NCBI RefSeq assembly: GCF_014805625.2
Contig: NW_023998414.1
Location: 41,915,292 to 41,979,291 of the forward strand
Origin: Glossina fuscipes
Lineage: Eukaryota; Arthropoda; Insecta; Diptera; Glossinidae
Reading direction: 5' to 3'
DNA length: 64,000 bases
The notes under the pieces were generated by a model. It saw nothing but the letters and a program-made list of their open reading frames with translations, searched no databases and was not told the origin of the DNA. The translations under genes and the position numbers were made by a program. Shown here in pieces: positions 13,731-25,499 of this stretch. The first letter of the stretch is position 1. The number at the start of each line of letters is the position of its first letter.

Positions 13731-13746
13731 TTTATTTTTTTTTATT
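13731..13746 (-). terminator. Candidate poly(A) signals for the GPI-type transcript
   Basis: Two AATAAA hexamers on the minus strand (13731-13736 and 13741-13746) lie about 415 bases downstream of the read-through stop codon. They sit in AT-rich sequence where such hexamers arise easily by chance, so this is only a candidate. Another AATAAA is present near 13597. Confidence 0.25.
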
Positions 13747-14110
13747 TTACTAAAATAATTCGTCTACATAGAGAGAAAAATTGCACAAAAACTAAACATG
13801 CAGTAAAAGCGAAAGGGAAGGTGAGAAAGAGAGACAGACAGAGAAAGAGAGAAAATATACAACAAAAAACAAAAAAAACAAAAAACAGCAAAGAGAGATC
13901 GAAAAGAATAGAAACGGAATGATGAAAACAATACAAGAGAAATAAAAAGAAATGCTAAACAAAATACACTGTAAAAAATTTTGTAGCCCAATGTAAACTA
14001 TTTTTGAAATTTTAGAAAGAAAAGCTTAGCAAATATTTCCGATTTTTTGCTCTCTTTTTTGTTTTTGATCAATTGGTTCACGTTCACTATTCTTTTTTTT
14101 TTTGTATTTT

Positions 14111-14147
<37 letters not shown>

Positions 14148-14158
14148 TTGTAACTTCT

Positions 14159-14584
14159 TTAAGCTATCATTGTGGCTAAAAGACTTAATAATGTTAGGCA
14201 CGCTGTTGTTGCTATAGCCATGACAGTTGTTGTGGTTTTTGTGGTGATAGCGGCTATGATGGTGGTGGAGGTGATAGTGGTGATGAGTAGTGTTATATAG
14301 TTTGTGTGTGTTGAATGTATTGTTGATGAGGCGGCGGCCGAATTGAGGCCGGCCGTATACAATAGGGTTCCAAGATTATTATTAGCAGAATCGGACTCAC
14401 CTCGTGTTGTTTTCATAATTATGGACGCAGGCGACGAGAATCCAATGACATTGTGTGCCCTCAATTCAATGCGATAGTACGTGTTGCCGCTAAGATGTGA
14501 CATTTCGTAGGCGGTGCTCTCAACCACATCGACCGAGACACATTGATTTTCTAATTCATGCCAAGTACCAGCCATTTTGACACC
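14159..14584 (-). CDS. Fas2: Fas2 terminal exon, read-through form: end of FnIII-2 and GPI-anchor-type tail
   Basis: The exon opens after an AAAAG acceptor with [15 protein letters not shown], continues FnIII-2 through [20 protein letters not shown], and reaches KTTRG at 14401. From there the frame runs on without a stop for about 80 residues. This tail starts [17 protein letters not shown] and is then rich in Thr, Ile and Ala. It finishes with a strongly hydrophobic stretch, [20 protein letters not shown], one residue before the TAA at 14159-14161. A hydrophobic C-terminus with no charged residue after it, preceded by a small-residue-rich stretch, fits a GPI attachment signal. Drosophila Fas2 is known to have GPI-linked and transmembrane isoforms. 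The FnIII part is secure. The GPI reading is inference from the tail's character, and the cleavage site is not determined. Confidence 0.8.
   Translation of the reverse strand, partial: GVKMAGTWHELENQCVSVDVVESTAYEMSHLSGNTYYRIELRAHNVIGFSSPASIIMKTTRGESDSANNNLGTLLYTAGLNSAAASSTIHSTHTNYITLLITTITSTTIIAAITTKTTTTVMAIATTACLTLLSLLATMIA
14395..14400 (-). promoter_or_regulatory. Fas2: Alternative 5' splice site choosing transmembrane or GPI isoform
   Basis: A strong GTGAGT donor follows ACACGAG inside the terminal exon, directly after KTTRG. Used as a donor, it ends the exon at 14401 in phase 1 and should lead to the transmembrane and cytoplasmic exons. Ignored, the frame runs on to the GPI-type tail. 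The site also lies where the Drosophila protein passes from FnIII-2 to its membrane-proximal segment. The isoform switch is inferred. Confidence 0.7.
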
Positions 14585-14712
14585 CTTTTCATTATTTGCA
14601 TAGAAGAAAAAAACAAAAAGAAAATTGTTAAGGCGAAAATTTTTACTTTCAGTTTATATATAAAAATTTGATTTGTTGATAGAAGAAACTTTGAGTTTGA
14701 TATGGAACTTAC
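14585..14712 (-). other. Fas2: Fas2 short intron (128 nt)
   Basis: Bounded by GTAAGT and AAAAG. It contains no stop in the frame entering from the upstream exon. Retention would therefore read through the intron and terminate in the next exon at 14551, in a shifted frame, giving an alternative tail with a hydrophobic run ([11 protein letters not shown]). Confidence 0.85.
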
Positions 14713-16203
14713 CGGGCAATATTTCACTTGATAGAAATCAATTGGTTCACCGTTATCGGCTGGGACACTCCATCTTAATTCGAAATGATCGGAATAGGGC
14801 GAGACGACAACGGGTTCCTCTTGATCATTTTGCACAGGTGAGTGTAAGGGCTTAGGCTCCTCTGGCGCGGAACGTCGAGGAGTGGATTGTTGAAGATTAA
14901 CGCCCCAGCTACCTAAACCAACAGCGTTGCGTGCTGCAAATCGAAAGTTGTACGAGGTTTGTGGCTTCAGGCTTTCTACAATATATGGCGACTCGGGAGA
15001 CCAGGTACGATTTAGAGCTGTCGACCAGTCGGGATTAAGTGCTTCCTTGTATTGTACAGCGAAGGCCGTAATGGGCAATCCAAGCTCAGCGGGAGGACCT
15101 CTTATATCGAAAGTAATAGTAGTCGCTGTTAATTGTTTAGGTATAGCGGCCGCTATCAATTCGGGTACGCGAGCTTCTTTTAATTGTATATCTTGTTCGG
15201 CTACGCCGTGAATGTTTGTAGCCACACATTTATATACTGAATAATAATGACGAGCAACAGGATGTACTATCAAATCACTACGCGGTCCGTTGCCCACTTG
15301 TTGTAAATTCTTGTCTAATATCTCTTTGATGGGCTTACCACTCCAACGCCATTCTATAGTAGCATTTGGTATACCCATAGCTAAGCAACTTAGGTTTGCT
15401 TTACGCTCGTCCCAGCTAAATATTGGAGGTAGATCTTTCATATGTGTAAAATCTGGAGGAAATTCTATGGTGATGTGTCCCGTCTTATAATCGGTGTCAC
15501 CCTTATTACGAGCCAAACATTGGTACAAGCCATCATCTGAACGCATAGAACGCGATATACGCAAAGTACCCGAGCTTTCACCCCTGTCCTCATCGAAATG
15601 CTGCTCTAGCACAATGCGATCATCATCGACTTGAACTCCAGCAGCGAATTCATCCTCTGTACCCCAGTGTCGGAAGGTTATCTCGGGAGCTGGCCGTCCC
15701 TTAGCGCGACAGGTAAGAGCGATTTCCTTGTGGCTCACTCCCGTCACGTTATACATTTCATAGATGGAGGGTCTAACTAACACATTTAATTTTGTCTTTT
15801 GATCTACCACGCCGGCGTCATTCTTTGCTATGCATGTGTATGTGCCGTAATCGTCTTGAGTCACAGCATTAATGGTCAAAAGTCCTGTTAAGGGGTTCAC
15901 GTTGAAACGGTCAGCATTCGCCACATTTTGTTGGGCTGCATCTTTAATCCAAGAGATTTCTGGTTTCGGTTTGCCAGTGGCCGTGCAATTAGCAGCAAAG
16001 GGTTGACCCTCTGTAGCTTCCAATGTGATAGGTAAATAAGTAATAACAGGACGGCTATAGACCTCTACGCGTATAGTACGTTCTAATAGTTCGCCGGTTT
16101 CAATTACTGCTGCTCGACATGTGTAAATGCCATCATCCGATTCCTGTACGTCACGTATCAATAAACCATGAGTTTGAACTACATACTTATCGCCAGTTCG
16201 TAT
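14713..16203 (-). CDS. Fas2: Fas2 large exon: Ig2 (end), Ig3, Ig4, Ig5, FnIII-1 and start of FnIII-2
   Basis: A 497-codon exon carrying most of the Fasciclin 2 adhesive ectodomain. In order it holds the second half of Ig2 (GIYTCRAA, Cys 183), Ig3 (Cys 227 to Cys 278), Ig4 (Cys 319 to Cys 383) and Ig5 (Cys 427 to Cys 480). FnIII-1 follows at about residues 500-595, including [20 protein letters not shown], and then the start of FnIII-2 ([20 protein letters not shown], ending KYCP). N-glycosylation sequons visible include NCT, NVT, NLS, NAT and NRT. It starts after a TTAG acceptor at ATACGAACTGG ([10 protein letters not shown]) and ends at GTAAGT (14707-14712). Both ends are phase 0. In the family, Fas2 acts in axon fasciculation, growth cone guidance and neuromuscular synapse stability through homophilic binding. 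The long uninterrupted exon contrasts with the multi-kilobase introns upstream. Confidence 0.96.
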
Positions 16204-16280
16204 CTAAGATAGGAAAAGTGATAAATCAATGATAGCATAATAGCTTGTGCATAATTACAAAGCGATTTAAAATTTTTTAC
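16204..16280 (-). other. Fas2: Fas2 short intron (77 nt)
   Basis: Bounded by GTAAAA and CTTAG. Phase 0. Nothing else is visible in it. Confidence 0.88.
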
Positions 16281-16405
16281 CTGATCGCCATTTCTTAGCC
16301 AATCAATGGTGGGATTCGGATCTGCCTTCACTTCACATTTTACCACGTAAACTTCGCCGAGTATTGGATATTGATTTTCTGGAGCATTTGTCCAAGTAAT
16401 GGCCA
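16281..16405 (-). CDS. Fas2: Fas2 exon: first half of Ig domain 2
   Basis: This exon reads [19 protein letters not shown], then [20 protein letters not shown], and ends GDQ. It carries the first cysteine (residue 136) and core tryptophan of Ig domain 2. The acceptor is TTTTAG and the donor is GTAAAA immediately after CAG. The exon ends between codons (phase 0), and the next exon starts 77 bases on. The donor is weaker than the others in the gene, with A at +4 and +5 rather than AG. An open frame runs a little way past the donor into the intron, but that tail has no similarity to the family. Confidence 0.92.
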
Positions 16406-17204
16406 CTAAAATTACATAAGACAGTTTTTCACTCAACAGATCCCCTACAGTTTTGTCCGATTCTAGTCACATAAACAATTCAAGTACAGTGTACATGCAG
16501 CGATTGAGTGATGTGCACATCCGCACTTTGGATGCTTATATACTAACAATTTGAAATATCCATTTAATTTTCATCTCTTTTCACTTCAGCTTGCGCAGAC
16601 ATTTGTCACCGAACATGTTCAAATCAGCAAATCAGAAATACAACAAAAGGGAAAAATCTTTGCAAAGTTATATGTGTATGCGTACAAAATTTTCAATGCA
16701 CGTTATCCATTTTCATAAATAAAAGCAGAAAATTGCAAAAAATCTCTTGCTTGTGAATGTGTTGCTCGTTAAACTACAATTTAATGTAATTTAGTTTAAG
16801 CTATGTACCGCTTAATCAGAGCATGCGAGTCACATGGTCTACACGGTCTAACAATGGTAAATTCAACTTTTGCGAAACACTCAGGCTAACTGGGCTTAAT
16901 TTCTTCGAATATTTCTAAATAAAATTGGAAAAGAAAAGGAAAACGGAAAAAATATCTTCTCAAAAATCATCCAGTTGTGACGATATCATTTTGAGAGATT
17001 TATTCACGAAAAGGCTAAACAATGTTTTAAGAAATATATGTGGTTTAGAGAACACTCCCAAAAAAAAGAAAATCGTAAAAAAATATATTTGCAGTAAATT
17101 TTGCAACTTTTTATATTCGTCATTGATGCATCAGAGATATTATGTTCGTCGGTTTGTCGAAATGTTTGCAACGCTTAGAGGGAAGCCTCAAATACGGCTT
17201 GAGA

Positions 17205-17865
17205 AATATATATTCTTGATTCACCTCAAATTCTGAACCGATTTAAGTATGTCCGTCCGTCCGGCTGTGTAATGTCTATTGTAAACATTCACTTTAAATT
17301 TGGCAGAAACATTGCACGTTCGTACAAGCAAGTTGATACTGAAAATGGGTCAAATCAGTCGAAGGCCACGCCTACAGTACCATGTAAACTGAAAACACCT
17401 CCGTGTTTCGAAAGAGTAAAAAATTCGATTTTGTGCGCATTACTCACAAATCGCAACAGATAAATCTACAAAAATGTGAACGAGCGATGTAAAAAATAGA
17501 CCACGCCTACCCAATTTTATAGTGTATCGAAATTTAATTTCGCCTTTATGGCGTTTAGAAGCAAACTTCGAAAACCCTATAAAGTATATAAATTCTTGGT
17601 TAGTTTCAATATCGGAATCCAGCTAAATATGTCAGTCTGAGTCTAAGTTTGCAAAAGAATTTGGAAGTGATTTAAACTTTTCAAAGAACACGCTTGCACC
17701 ACCTACACATGCGCCCATGCGACAAAAACTGAGAACAATTTGGCGTTCCGTGGTTTTAGCTTGTTATTCATAAATTACGGCAGAAACACGATACAAACTT
17801 TCATGTTTATTCTGGTAATCGAATTGGCCACGTCCACCTAATTTTATAAAGTATGACAATATAAT
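17205..17865 (+). repeat. Dispersed fly repeat, family B, two tandem units
   Basis: ATGTCCGTCCGTCCGG at 17249 and ATGTCAGTCTGAGTC at 17629 mark two diverged units about 380 bases apart. Each is preceded by a TTCTTG...TTTCAAATTCTG-like segment. GTCGAAGGCCACGCCTACAG and CAGATAAATCTACAAAAATG are shared with the 32.4 kb copy. A mariner remnant starts directly after it. Confidence 0.65.
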
Positions 17866-17874
17866 GTTTCATGC

Positions 17875-18300
17875 CTACGTCTTTTCTAGTCCTCGAAATA
17901 GTTGTCATAGTTGGTATCCGGAATCGCTTTCAACGGTTTCTGCGAGAGATGCAAACTAATTCAGTTTGTATCTCTTCAATCGAGTCCGAACGTTGTTCCC
18001 TTTTGTCTTTAGGAAATAGCCAGAGATCACATACGTTTAAATTAGATGAATACGGTGGGTACAAATAGAATGCCTTGCCCACCGTTTGACCCGGCGGAAG
18101 GAATTCATAGCGCACAAGCGCGCGATAATCGCGCGAAGAAGACCCTTAACATCGCTTCGATATTTGAACGACTTTGGCGCGGTTTGTTCAGTTTTGGGCT
18201 CATTTTTTGCATGATATTTGTTCAATTGATCGGTTGCTTCCGGGTCGTATGCATAGACGCGATTCTCACCTCTCGTTATAATGCGTTTCATGGCCGATTT
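17875..18300 (-). mobile_element. Mariner-like transposon remnant, internally deleted
   Basis: Minus-strand frames read MKRIITRGENRVYAYDPEATD (18291 down), then KNEPKTEQTAPKS and YEFLPPGQTVGKAFYL. The sequence then jumps straight to YPPYSSNLNVCDLWLFPKDK and SIEEIQTEL, and finishes in another frame with AIPDTNYDNYFED. These are recognisable mariner transposase blocks. The RGENRVYAYD segment corresponds to the first catalytic block (family form GDETWVY, here degraded) and CDLWLFP to the last. The stretch with the middle aspartate (HDNAPSH type) is gone, deleted between GQTVGKAFYL and YPPYSS. Upstream N-terminal parts and terminal repeats were not recognised. It lies beside, and perhaps within, a dispersed repeat copy at 17.2-17.86 kb. 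Confidence 0.82.
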
Positions 18301-19072
18301 ACAGCTAGATATTATCGCCTAATCGATTTTAACGCGAACGTACTAAAGCAAGCGCAGCCGAAACATGACCTTGAGATATCTGTCACAGTGCTACCAATTT
18401 AGAAAAAATATATTTCTGATATTTGATAAATTCGCGCAAATTAAATTTGCATATATTGGTCACACCATTTGCACACAATATTATATCTCAGTTCAATAAT
18501 TTTGAGAAAATGCACTTGAAAATTTGCACAAATTAATCATTCCTCGATAGGTTATGTTGCTGCTACATTTCTGCAGAGAAACTTGATAAGTAAAAATTTT
18601 TTATGGAATTTTTTTATTTTTTTTTTTATTTTTTTTAAATCTGTAAGTTTACTGTAAGTTTACTGTAAGTGAACTATGTGAACTATGGGCGGCAAGCTGA
18701 ACTGCATAGATGGCCTCTCTTGTGTAAAAGTTAACATTGCTTTATTACGCTAAGTGGGGTAAAGTCTTTTAATGCAAAAGATATCATTGCTCGGTGCCAG
18801 ATAACCATTTCAGTTGGTTAGTTGGGATAAACTGAATTCACTAGTATATCCTGTTTGTGGTATTACATGAAACCCGCTTATGTCCTAAGCGAGTCGGTTT
18901 CCTCTTGATCGACTTAACTCTATCTAATCTAATGCTGCATAATGCCGCAAGTTGTCTCTTGGAATAGTAAAAGTAGTAGCGAAAGCTGCTTACAAATGTC
19001 GTCATTTTTTTGCATATACAATTCCAAAATCCCGTCACTCTATACCTATCACAGCAAATATGTTAACTTATC

Positions 19073-19073
<1 letters not shown>

Positions 19074-19108
<35 letters not shown>

Positions 19109-19143
19109 TATATATCTCTCTCTCTCTCTCTCTCTCTCTCTTT
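19074..19143 (+). repeat. (TTTC)n then (TC)n
   Basis: About eight TTTC units, then a TC run. Confidence 0.95.
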
Positions 19144-19414
19144 CAACTTTTTACAATATATATAACTAATCGGCAAAAAGGAAGAAAAAAAATAAGAGAA
19201 AAGAAAATAAAGAAAAAAAAAGTCTTTTTAAAATGCTTATACGCATACAGTGCAGGATGTGATTTACTGCGTTGTATGCGATGACGGCCAACACTAATAA
19301 CAACAGCAACAGGAAAAACAAGGATAACACTGAAATACTAAAAGAGTGGAAACAAAATATGTGCAGATTTCAACTCATCGCAAAGTTGCAGAACAATTTA
19401 AGCCGGCAAAAGCA

Positions 19415-19446
<32 letters not shown>

Positions 19447-21424
19447 CATGCACATCGTGTTCCTGTTCCTGTGTTTTTATCTGGCTGCTTTAGAGAGGAA
19501 GCATCTTGCATTTTTTTCGGCTCAATTTTCTCTCTCTCTCTCTCTCTCTCTTACGTCCTGGCGACGAAAAGGAATATGCAAGTTTTGTACAAAGTTATTG
19601 AAAAACTTTTCTAACTTTGTCTTTTATAACAAAGATATCAACAATTTTTACTCTAACGATTCCAAAAAATTGGCAGCAAACTAACACAGTCATACGATAT
19701 GTAATGAACGTGTATGCCTATATGACAAACATATTAAATAAGTATATATACATACACATATATACAGTTTTTCGGCGAACAGAAGCTTGCGGGTAAACGC
19801 GTGCATGTCTGAGGAGCGAAAGCAGAGAAGAAGATATTGGATGCATGTCGCCTTCAATTATACCATTTATTGAGTAAATGTCTCTGCACTTTAATATAGA
19901 CCTGGAGCGTACGCTTCGACGAATTGCAAGATGCCCGATTACACACGAGCTAAACAGGATGCGCCGCCTAGGCAGCAAGACCATCCTTATCAACTAGCTG
20001 ACGGTACTACTTATGCAGTGACACCACCAAGTAATGTAATGTGCCGTCTAAGCAAAATAGTATCCCTGTAAGGCTTTTGTATTTTCCGTCTTATCACGAA
20101 ACTCCAAGAAAGTGAACAGTTTAGCTGCGTACAAATTTTGTGCGGTTTATGTGCAAATTTTCCACATAGTCCCGACGACCCGATGATGTTTCACATGTCC
20201 TCACAAATTTTTCAATGTCGACATAGTCGACACCCATAGTCTTAGCCCTGTCGCTACTTGTTAGGACCGCACCAATTGAGTCATGCTAACACTCTCCTAT
20301 CGTGGATCTCCCGAGCTGTGTGACTATGCAGAAAAAACGTCTTCTTGAAGATGAAAAATGTACCGTTGATACGCAATCCGGCTTCTTCGATCGGGCTTGA
20401 AAATAAACCGAACCACATTGTCAAATATGAAAAGTTTGTAAAAGGACCGAAACATTTCGTATACATGTCTGTATAATAACTTGGAAATCATGTAACGACG
20501 TACGACCGCAAACTCGCTTTATATAAACACAAAGACAAGATTGTGACGAATCTTATGCTAGCATACGCGTAATTAAGCGACCTTTGCGTATTTATTGCAG
20601 AGCTATGATGGTTGTTCGAAGTTCGTGCTAATGCGAGCGTAGCTTCTTTCTTAGCTTTCATTTTTATAACAAAGTTATCCACACTTTTTTTGAACAAATC
20701 ATAATTGATTTCTTTTTGACAAAAATTATTCTAAAATATTAACTCAAGTAATGCTTATTTGCACACAGCCGGTGCTTTTTATATTGTTTTAAACTTCAAT
20801 TTTTTTTTAAGAAAAAAAATTTCTCATATAAATCCGAAACCACTTAAAAGTATTAAAAGTTTTTGGCGAATGCAAAGACTAAAGAACAAAAAAAAAAAAC
20901 AAACATAAAAAAGTTAAGTCAACAAGAGTTTCGTCTTTTCTGGAATGAGATCCTTACTGCCTGCTTGCCGCTTAACATAGTTAAGCCTTAGGACGTACAT
21001 CGGACGTTTATCATGTCTTACCTACCCCATAAATTGAAATGATTGTTATTGCTCGATGAGACGTGGCGTTCTCTTCTGGGGGAAAAGGTGCGCAAATGCT
21101 AAGCTTTTGCATTTTGACGCATCGCGCGGCACGATCATTAAATTCGCATTGCATACAAGATAACCCACAACAGAATGAACTAAATTTAAAACGCTATACG
21201 CGAGCAGGATCGACTATTAAATACCCTAAACTATTTGGTTTAATACTAGTGCTCATAAAATATTTATTTATGTTTATATTTAGTTGTCACATATAAAGGC
21301 TTACTGCTGAATGAAGGATGTTCATGCGGGAGACAGTTCGAAATTCATCTAATATGTCTGATTACGATATTTCTTCTTTTTTTTTTTCATTTTCTTTAGT
21401 GGAAAAACCTTTTCGCATAAGCAT

Positions 21425-21690
21425 TTCATAGGGGAAGTGGTCGTGGGGACGATGCGATTTAGATCAGCAAGCAAGAGTATTCATCACATTAGTGCACTAA
21501 ACTTCATCGAAATGTCGCAAAAATGCAATATTTTCGTAGAATACAAGAAAGCATCGACGCATAGTCGGACAGATAGACAGACATGGTTACATCGGGATAA
21601 GGCCGACTTTTCGCAAGATCTCCTAAGCGTTGTACATATCCGCACCAACTACATATACTCTTACTGAAGCGTTGTAGGGTGCAAAAATTT
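21425..21690 (+). repeat. Dispersed fly repeat, family A, 3' part
   Basis: It has CTTCATCGAAATGTCGCAAA, a GACAGATAGACAGACATGG run, CATATCCGCACCAACTACAT and GTTGTAGGGTG, in the same order as other family A copies. Confidence 0.55.
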
Positions 21691-22599
21691 GCATCCCTTC
21701 TCGCAATACAAACAAATAAGGGTTTGAGGGAATCTATCTGTACAAATTGTTTACATAGAATACATATGTACATCATATTGGAAAAATATGCAATGAATAG
21801 TAAAAAACAAATTATCGTTAATTGATAATTAATAAGGATTAAAAGTAATGTGCTTAATAGTGTTTAAATGACGGATAATTTACAATGCAGTCTATAATCG
21901 TATAAAGGGGATATTTACGATAACAGCAACAATAATAATAATAATAATAATGGAGAGAGAAATAGATGAATAGACAAACAGTACATAACTGTTGATCGAC
22001 TTCAATGATTATGTAACCAAGTTTTTCTTTAAATGTTGATAAGTGAGAAATGGCCCAAGCCGCCGATATTACAAACTCTTGCATTCAGCTGTGGCTTCGA
22101 ATGAGAAACCATTTTATTAGCGTCGCCTGCTTAAACAACAGATCGAGATTGGAAAACTGTTTTGCATATAAACTTCTGGTCACATAACATTGTTATAACC
22201 ACCTCTTATATAAGATCTATAAAGTATAAAAGCTTTCATTGATCTTAGAGACTAATTTTAGATTATTTCTCTGACATGTGCGGTGTAAACTCAACTTTTC
22301 ATACACAGCGCCATACATGCCGGTATACTTGAATAATTGGACTTGTTCCTCAATTAATTTACTAATATTTCTTGACGCCTCATTTTCATCTGACGACTAA
22401 CATTGGCAAGTTAAAAATCCAATGCATAGATAATTAAAAAAAAGAAAAAGCTTGCTTCTGCGCTTTATAAAGGTATTGGGAAAAAAGATAAAATTTTGAT
22501 TTACCATAATAGTGGGTGGGCGCGGTCTGCTGTGGCTTGTGACTAATGGGCAAAAGGCCAATTTTCTATTCCTTTTTAAAAACCGAGGTGTCGTCAGCT

Positions 22600-22880
22600 T
22601 ACGTGGTTGGCTGTACGCGTGGCATCCGATCGATTTGATCCATTTTCAATAGCAGCCTGCATGCAAGAACACCGCAATGTTTCTGCCAAATTTAAAGTCG
22701 CCAGCTTCATATTTGTGGCCAGGAGAATGTTTACAAAAGGCATTGACAAACGGACAAACAGGCATGCTTAAATCGATTCAGAATCGATTCGAATTTTCTG
22801 ACGTCTACTTTAGATCGTGGCAAGCAATGAATATAACACCCTTCGGTCTTCGATGATGTGTAGGTATAAAATAAAAATAA
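22600..22880 (+). repeat. Dispersed fly repeat, family A, 3' part
   Basis: It contains TTGATCCATTTTCAATAGCA, AACGGACAAACAGGCATGCT, AAATCGATTCAGAATCGATT and a GATGATGTGTAGGTATAAAA end. Confidence 0.6.
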
Positions 22881-25499
22881 CGTAAATCACTTCTAAACCG
22901 TTTTCAAAATGATTTCGCAAGTGAATGCAATGCTCTTACTTCCTTTCATACTAGAGAAGTATAAGCGTTTGTTAATCGCATTTTTTTTTTTTTTTTTAAT
23001 TTTGAAATTTAAAAAAAAAATTCAATTTTTTTTTTTGTTGCTTTTTTCTAAATAACCCGATGGGGTAATCGATTGCAAAAATTTCATTTCGAAGAAAAAA
23101 AAAAAAGGAAAAAATATTAAAGCCTAAAAGAAGCACGCAATCTGAGGAGATCTTAGAACGAATATCGGACACTCATCTACTCAGTTAAAGGGATGAAAAT
23201 CAATTAATTTTTTTTTCGTTATTTTTAAGAATATCAGTAAAAAACTGCAATTCTTGAGAAAATCATCATTGAAATGTCTATTTTAACTTTTAGTTTTCGA
23301 GCACGTCGAGCACAAGACTAATAACATTTTCATCTATGAAATGAATTTGCGTTCATTTTATTGAAACTTGAATGATTGTAATGGTGTTTGCGTTACAAAG
23401 GGAACGTAGCGATGAATATATTTCCATACTTCGGGCGTTAATGCAACAAGCAATGCATCACAATGACTAGGCATCGATTGTATTGCCATAGAGTGAGTCC
23501 GTATCAATTCCGCCCTCACTGTTGTTGATTTTATTGCTTTGTTGTTAAGTATTAATGCTTTCAAGTGTTCTTTTCCATTTATTGATTACATTAATAATCC
23601 GATTTTTGACTAATACGATTTTCTACTTGAACAAGAAGACATTTCAATGGTATTTGCACGAATTTATTTGCATAGGTATGCGTATTTATATATATATATA
23701 TGAGTGTGTATATTATGTATGCATTCATTTTATAAATTGTATAATTTATTGAAACCCCTTTGTTTTTGTTTTTGTCCAATGAAAACTTCTTATCGACTAT
23801 CGATATATATCTATATATAGCTACATAAATATATATATATATATATATATATATTGAATATATATATATTGAATTCTTTTCTCTATACATCTTTCATGTG
23901 CATTTATTGTAAATAATCATATTTTTCTGTTCCTTGCATAGAATTTATGACCGCTCAACATAGCTCTTTAGCTTGTTGTCCAATTGAATGTGTACACAAA
24001 TGTGCACGTGGAAGTAGGATGGTTCGGTTATGAGAGTTTGTGCATGTATTTAAGTCGTGTAAAACATATTGTTAAAGTATTTCCGTTTTCCGATCGTTCT
24101 GCACTTATTTTCTTGCTTTTGCTTCTCGGTTACATACACACCACACAAAGAATGGAAATACGACATTTTTATCATTTCGTATGTAACATATGCATAAATG
24201 CATGCGTGAATATTTTCGGGACCTTGGATATGTATAACGATCGATGTCGATGTGCCGGTCCTCCTATTGCTGATGTACGCAAAAAATTTGACAAAAAATT
24301 GATATATTTTTTGTGTGCCAAGTAAAAATTTCTTCGCAAGCTAAAGAAGAAAACGAAATGAAAAATTTTCTCGTTAAAAACCGAAAATATTAAAATAATA
24401 CGAGAAAGAAGAAGAAATTCTTGAGAAATTGAAATTGTTTTCATTGAGAATGTCATCAGATGACGACATTGAATTGAATTTTCTTACGGATATAGAAACG
24501 AGAATTTATCTTATCTTATTAAAGGAAATCATTGATTGTTCATACTATGGACAAGCGCTTGCTTAGAATGATGGGTAACGAAGATTCGTCTCAAAGCGAA
24601 TTATTCTTTCTTACTTAATACTATGTTTTTTTTTTTTTTTTTTTTTTTTTCTACTTGGTAAAGCTTTCATTTGTACTGATAAAGCAAGAAATTCTCTGAA
24701 ATACGGAAATAGTTTTCTTGTTGCCGTTGTTCTTGTTCTTGTTGCTGTTGCTGTTGCTGTAGTTGTTAGTGAAATGATTTATTTTGAAATTGTGTTTTCT
24801 TTTCATTTTAAATAAAAATAATAATTCAGTAAAGCAATAAATTGAAAAAGTAAGCTTGTGTAAAAGAATTTATTTATTTTCTTTTTTTTTTTTTTTTTTT
24901 TTTTTTTTGCTCTTTTATGGTATTAGCCTGGCACACATCCCTTTATAATGTAAATTATTTATAAATTTATGTAATCGAGAAAAAGTTGAAGTTGCCCTTG
25001 GAGCCGGTCAAGTAACTCTTGATAGACTAAGTCTGAGTAGCATATATTCATCATACACGCTAGCAAGCAACTAAATTATTTTACACAAAAAGGAGAAAAT
25101 TCATCAAGGTTTCTCAACCGAAGACATCTGCTAAATCTGAAGTGGGACTGCTTGCTATAAACACAATAGTGGCAATTTTTTGAAATGAGCAAATGCGGTG
25201 CAAGGCCGAACGCTATTGAAGATGATTTTTACTATCGTGTCTCCTACAACGCTCTATACGAAAAGGTATTTGCGATTTGTAATATTTCGTTGGGGAGAAG
25301 GGAGAAAAAAATTACATATGGCAACTACTTTCGGATTAATCATATACTATGCAATAGATCACTTAAGATCTTAGATCACTTAAGCCTATGTTTCGGACTT
25401 TTTCTCATATAAGAATGCTTATGAGAGTTAAGCGTTTGTCAAGGCGCCAAAGATAAGAAAATTAACTTTATTAAATTTGGACTATATTGCTTCATGTTT

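Larger units (their letters stand above)
1..14158. other. Downstream intron or 3' region of Fas2
   Basis: No exon was recognised here. The transmembrane and cytoplasmic exons expected in this direction were looked for and not seen. The content is AT-rich intron-like sequence, many microsatellites, a locally duplicated segment (8080 and 8575), two dispersed repeat copies (2.5 and 4.2 kb), a G-rich tract at 10.75 kb and an assembly gap at 11223-11622. If the donor at 14400 is used, this is the 5' part of an intron longer than 14 kb. Confidence 0.6.

Noticed and set aside
14551..14712. Extension of the large Fas2 frame past KYCP as normal coding sequence
   Set aside because: A GTAAGT donor lies exactly after CCG, and the FnIII-2 domain resumes in phase at 14584, so the normal protein splices here.
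14673..15490. Plus-strand open frames opposite the Fas2 exons
   Set aside because: They are shadows of the conserved minus-strand coding exons and have no family resemblance.
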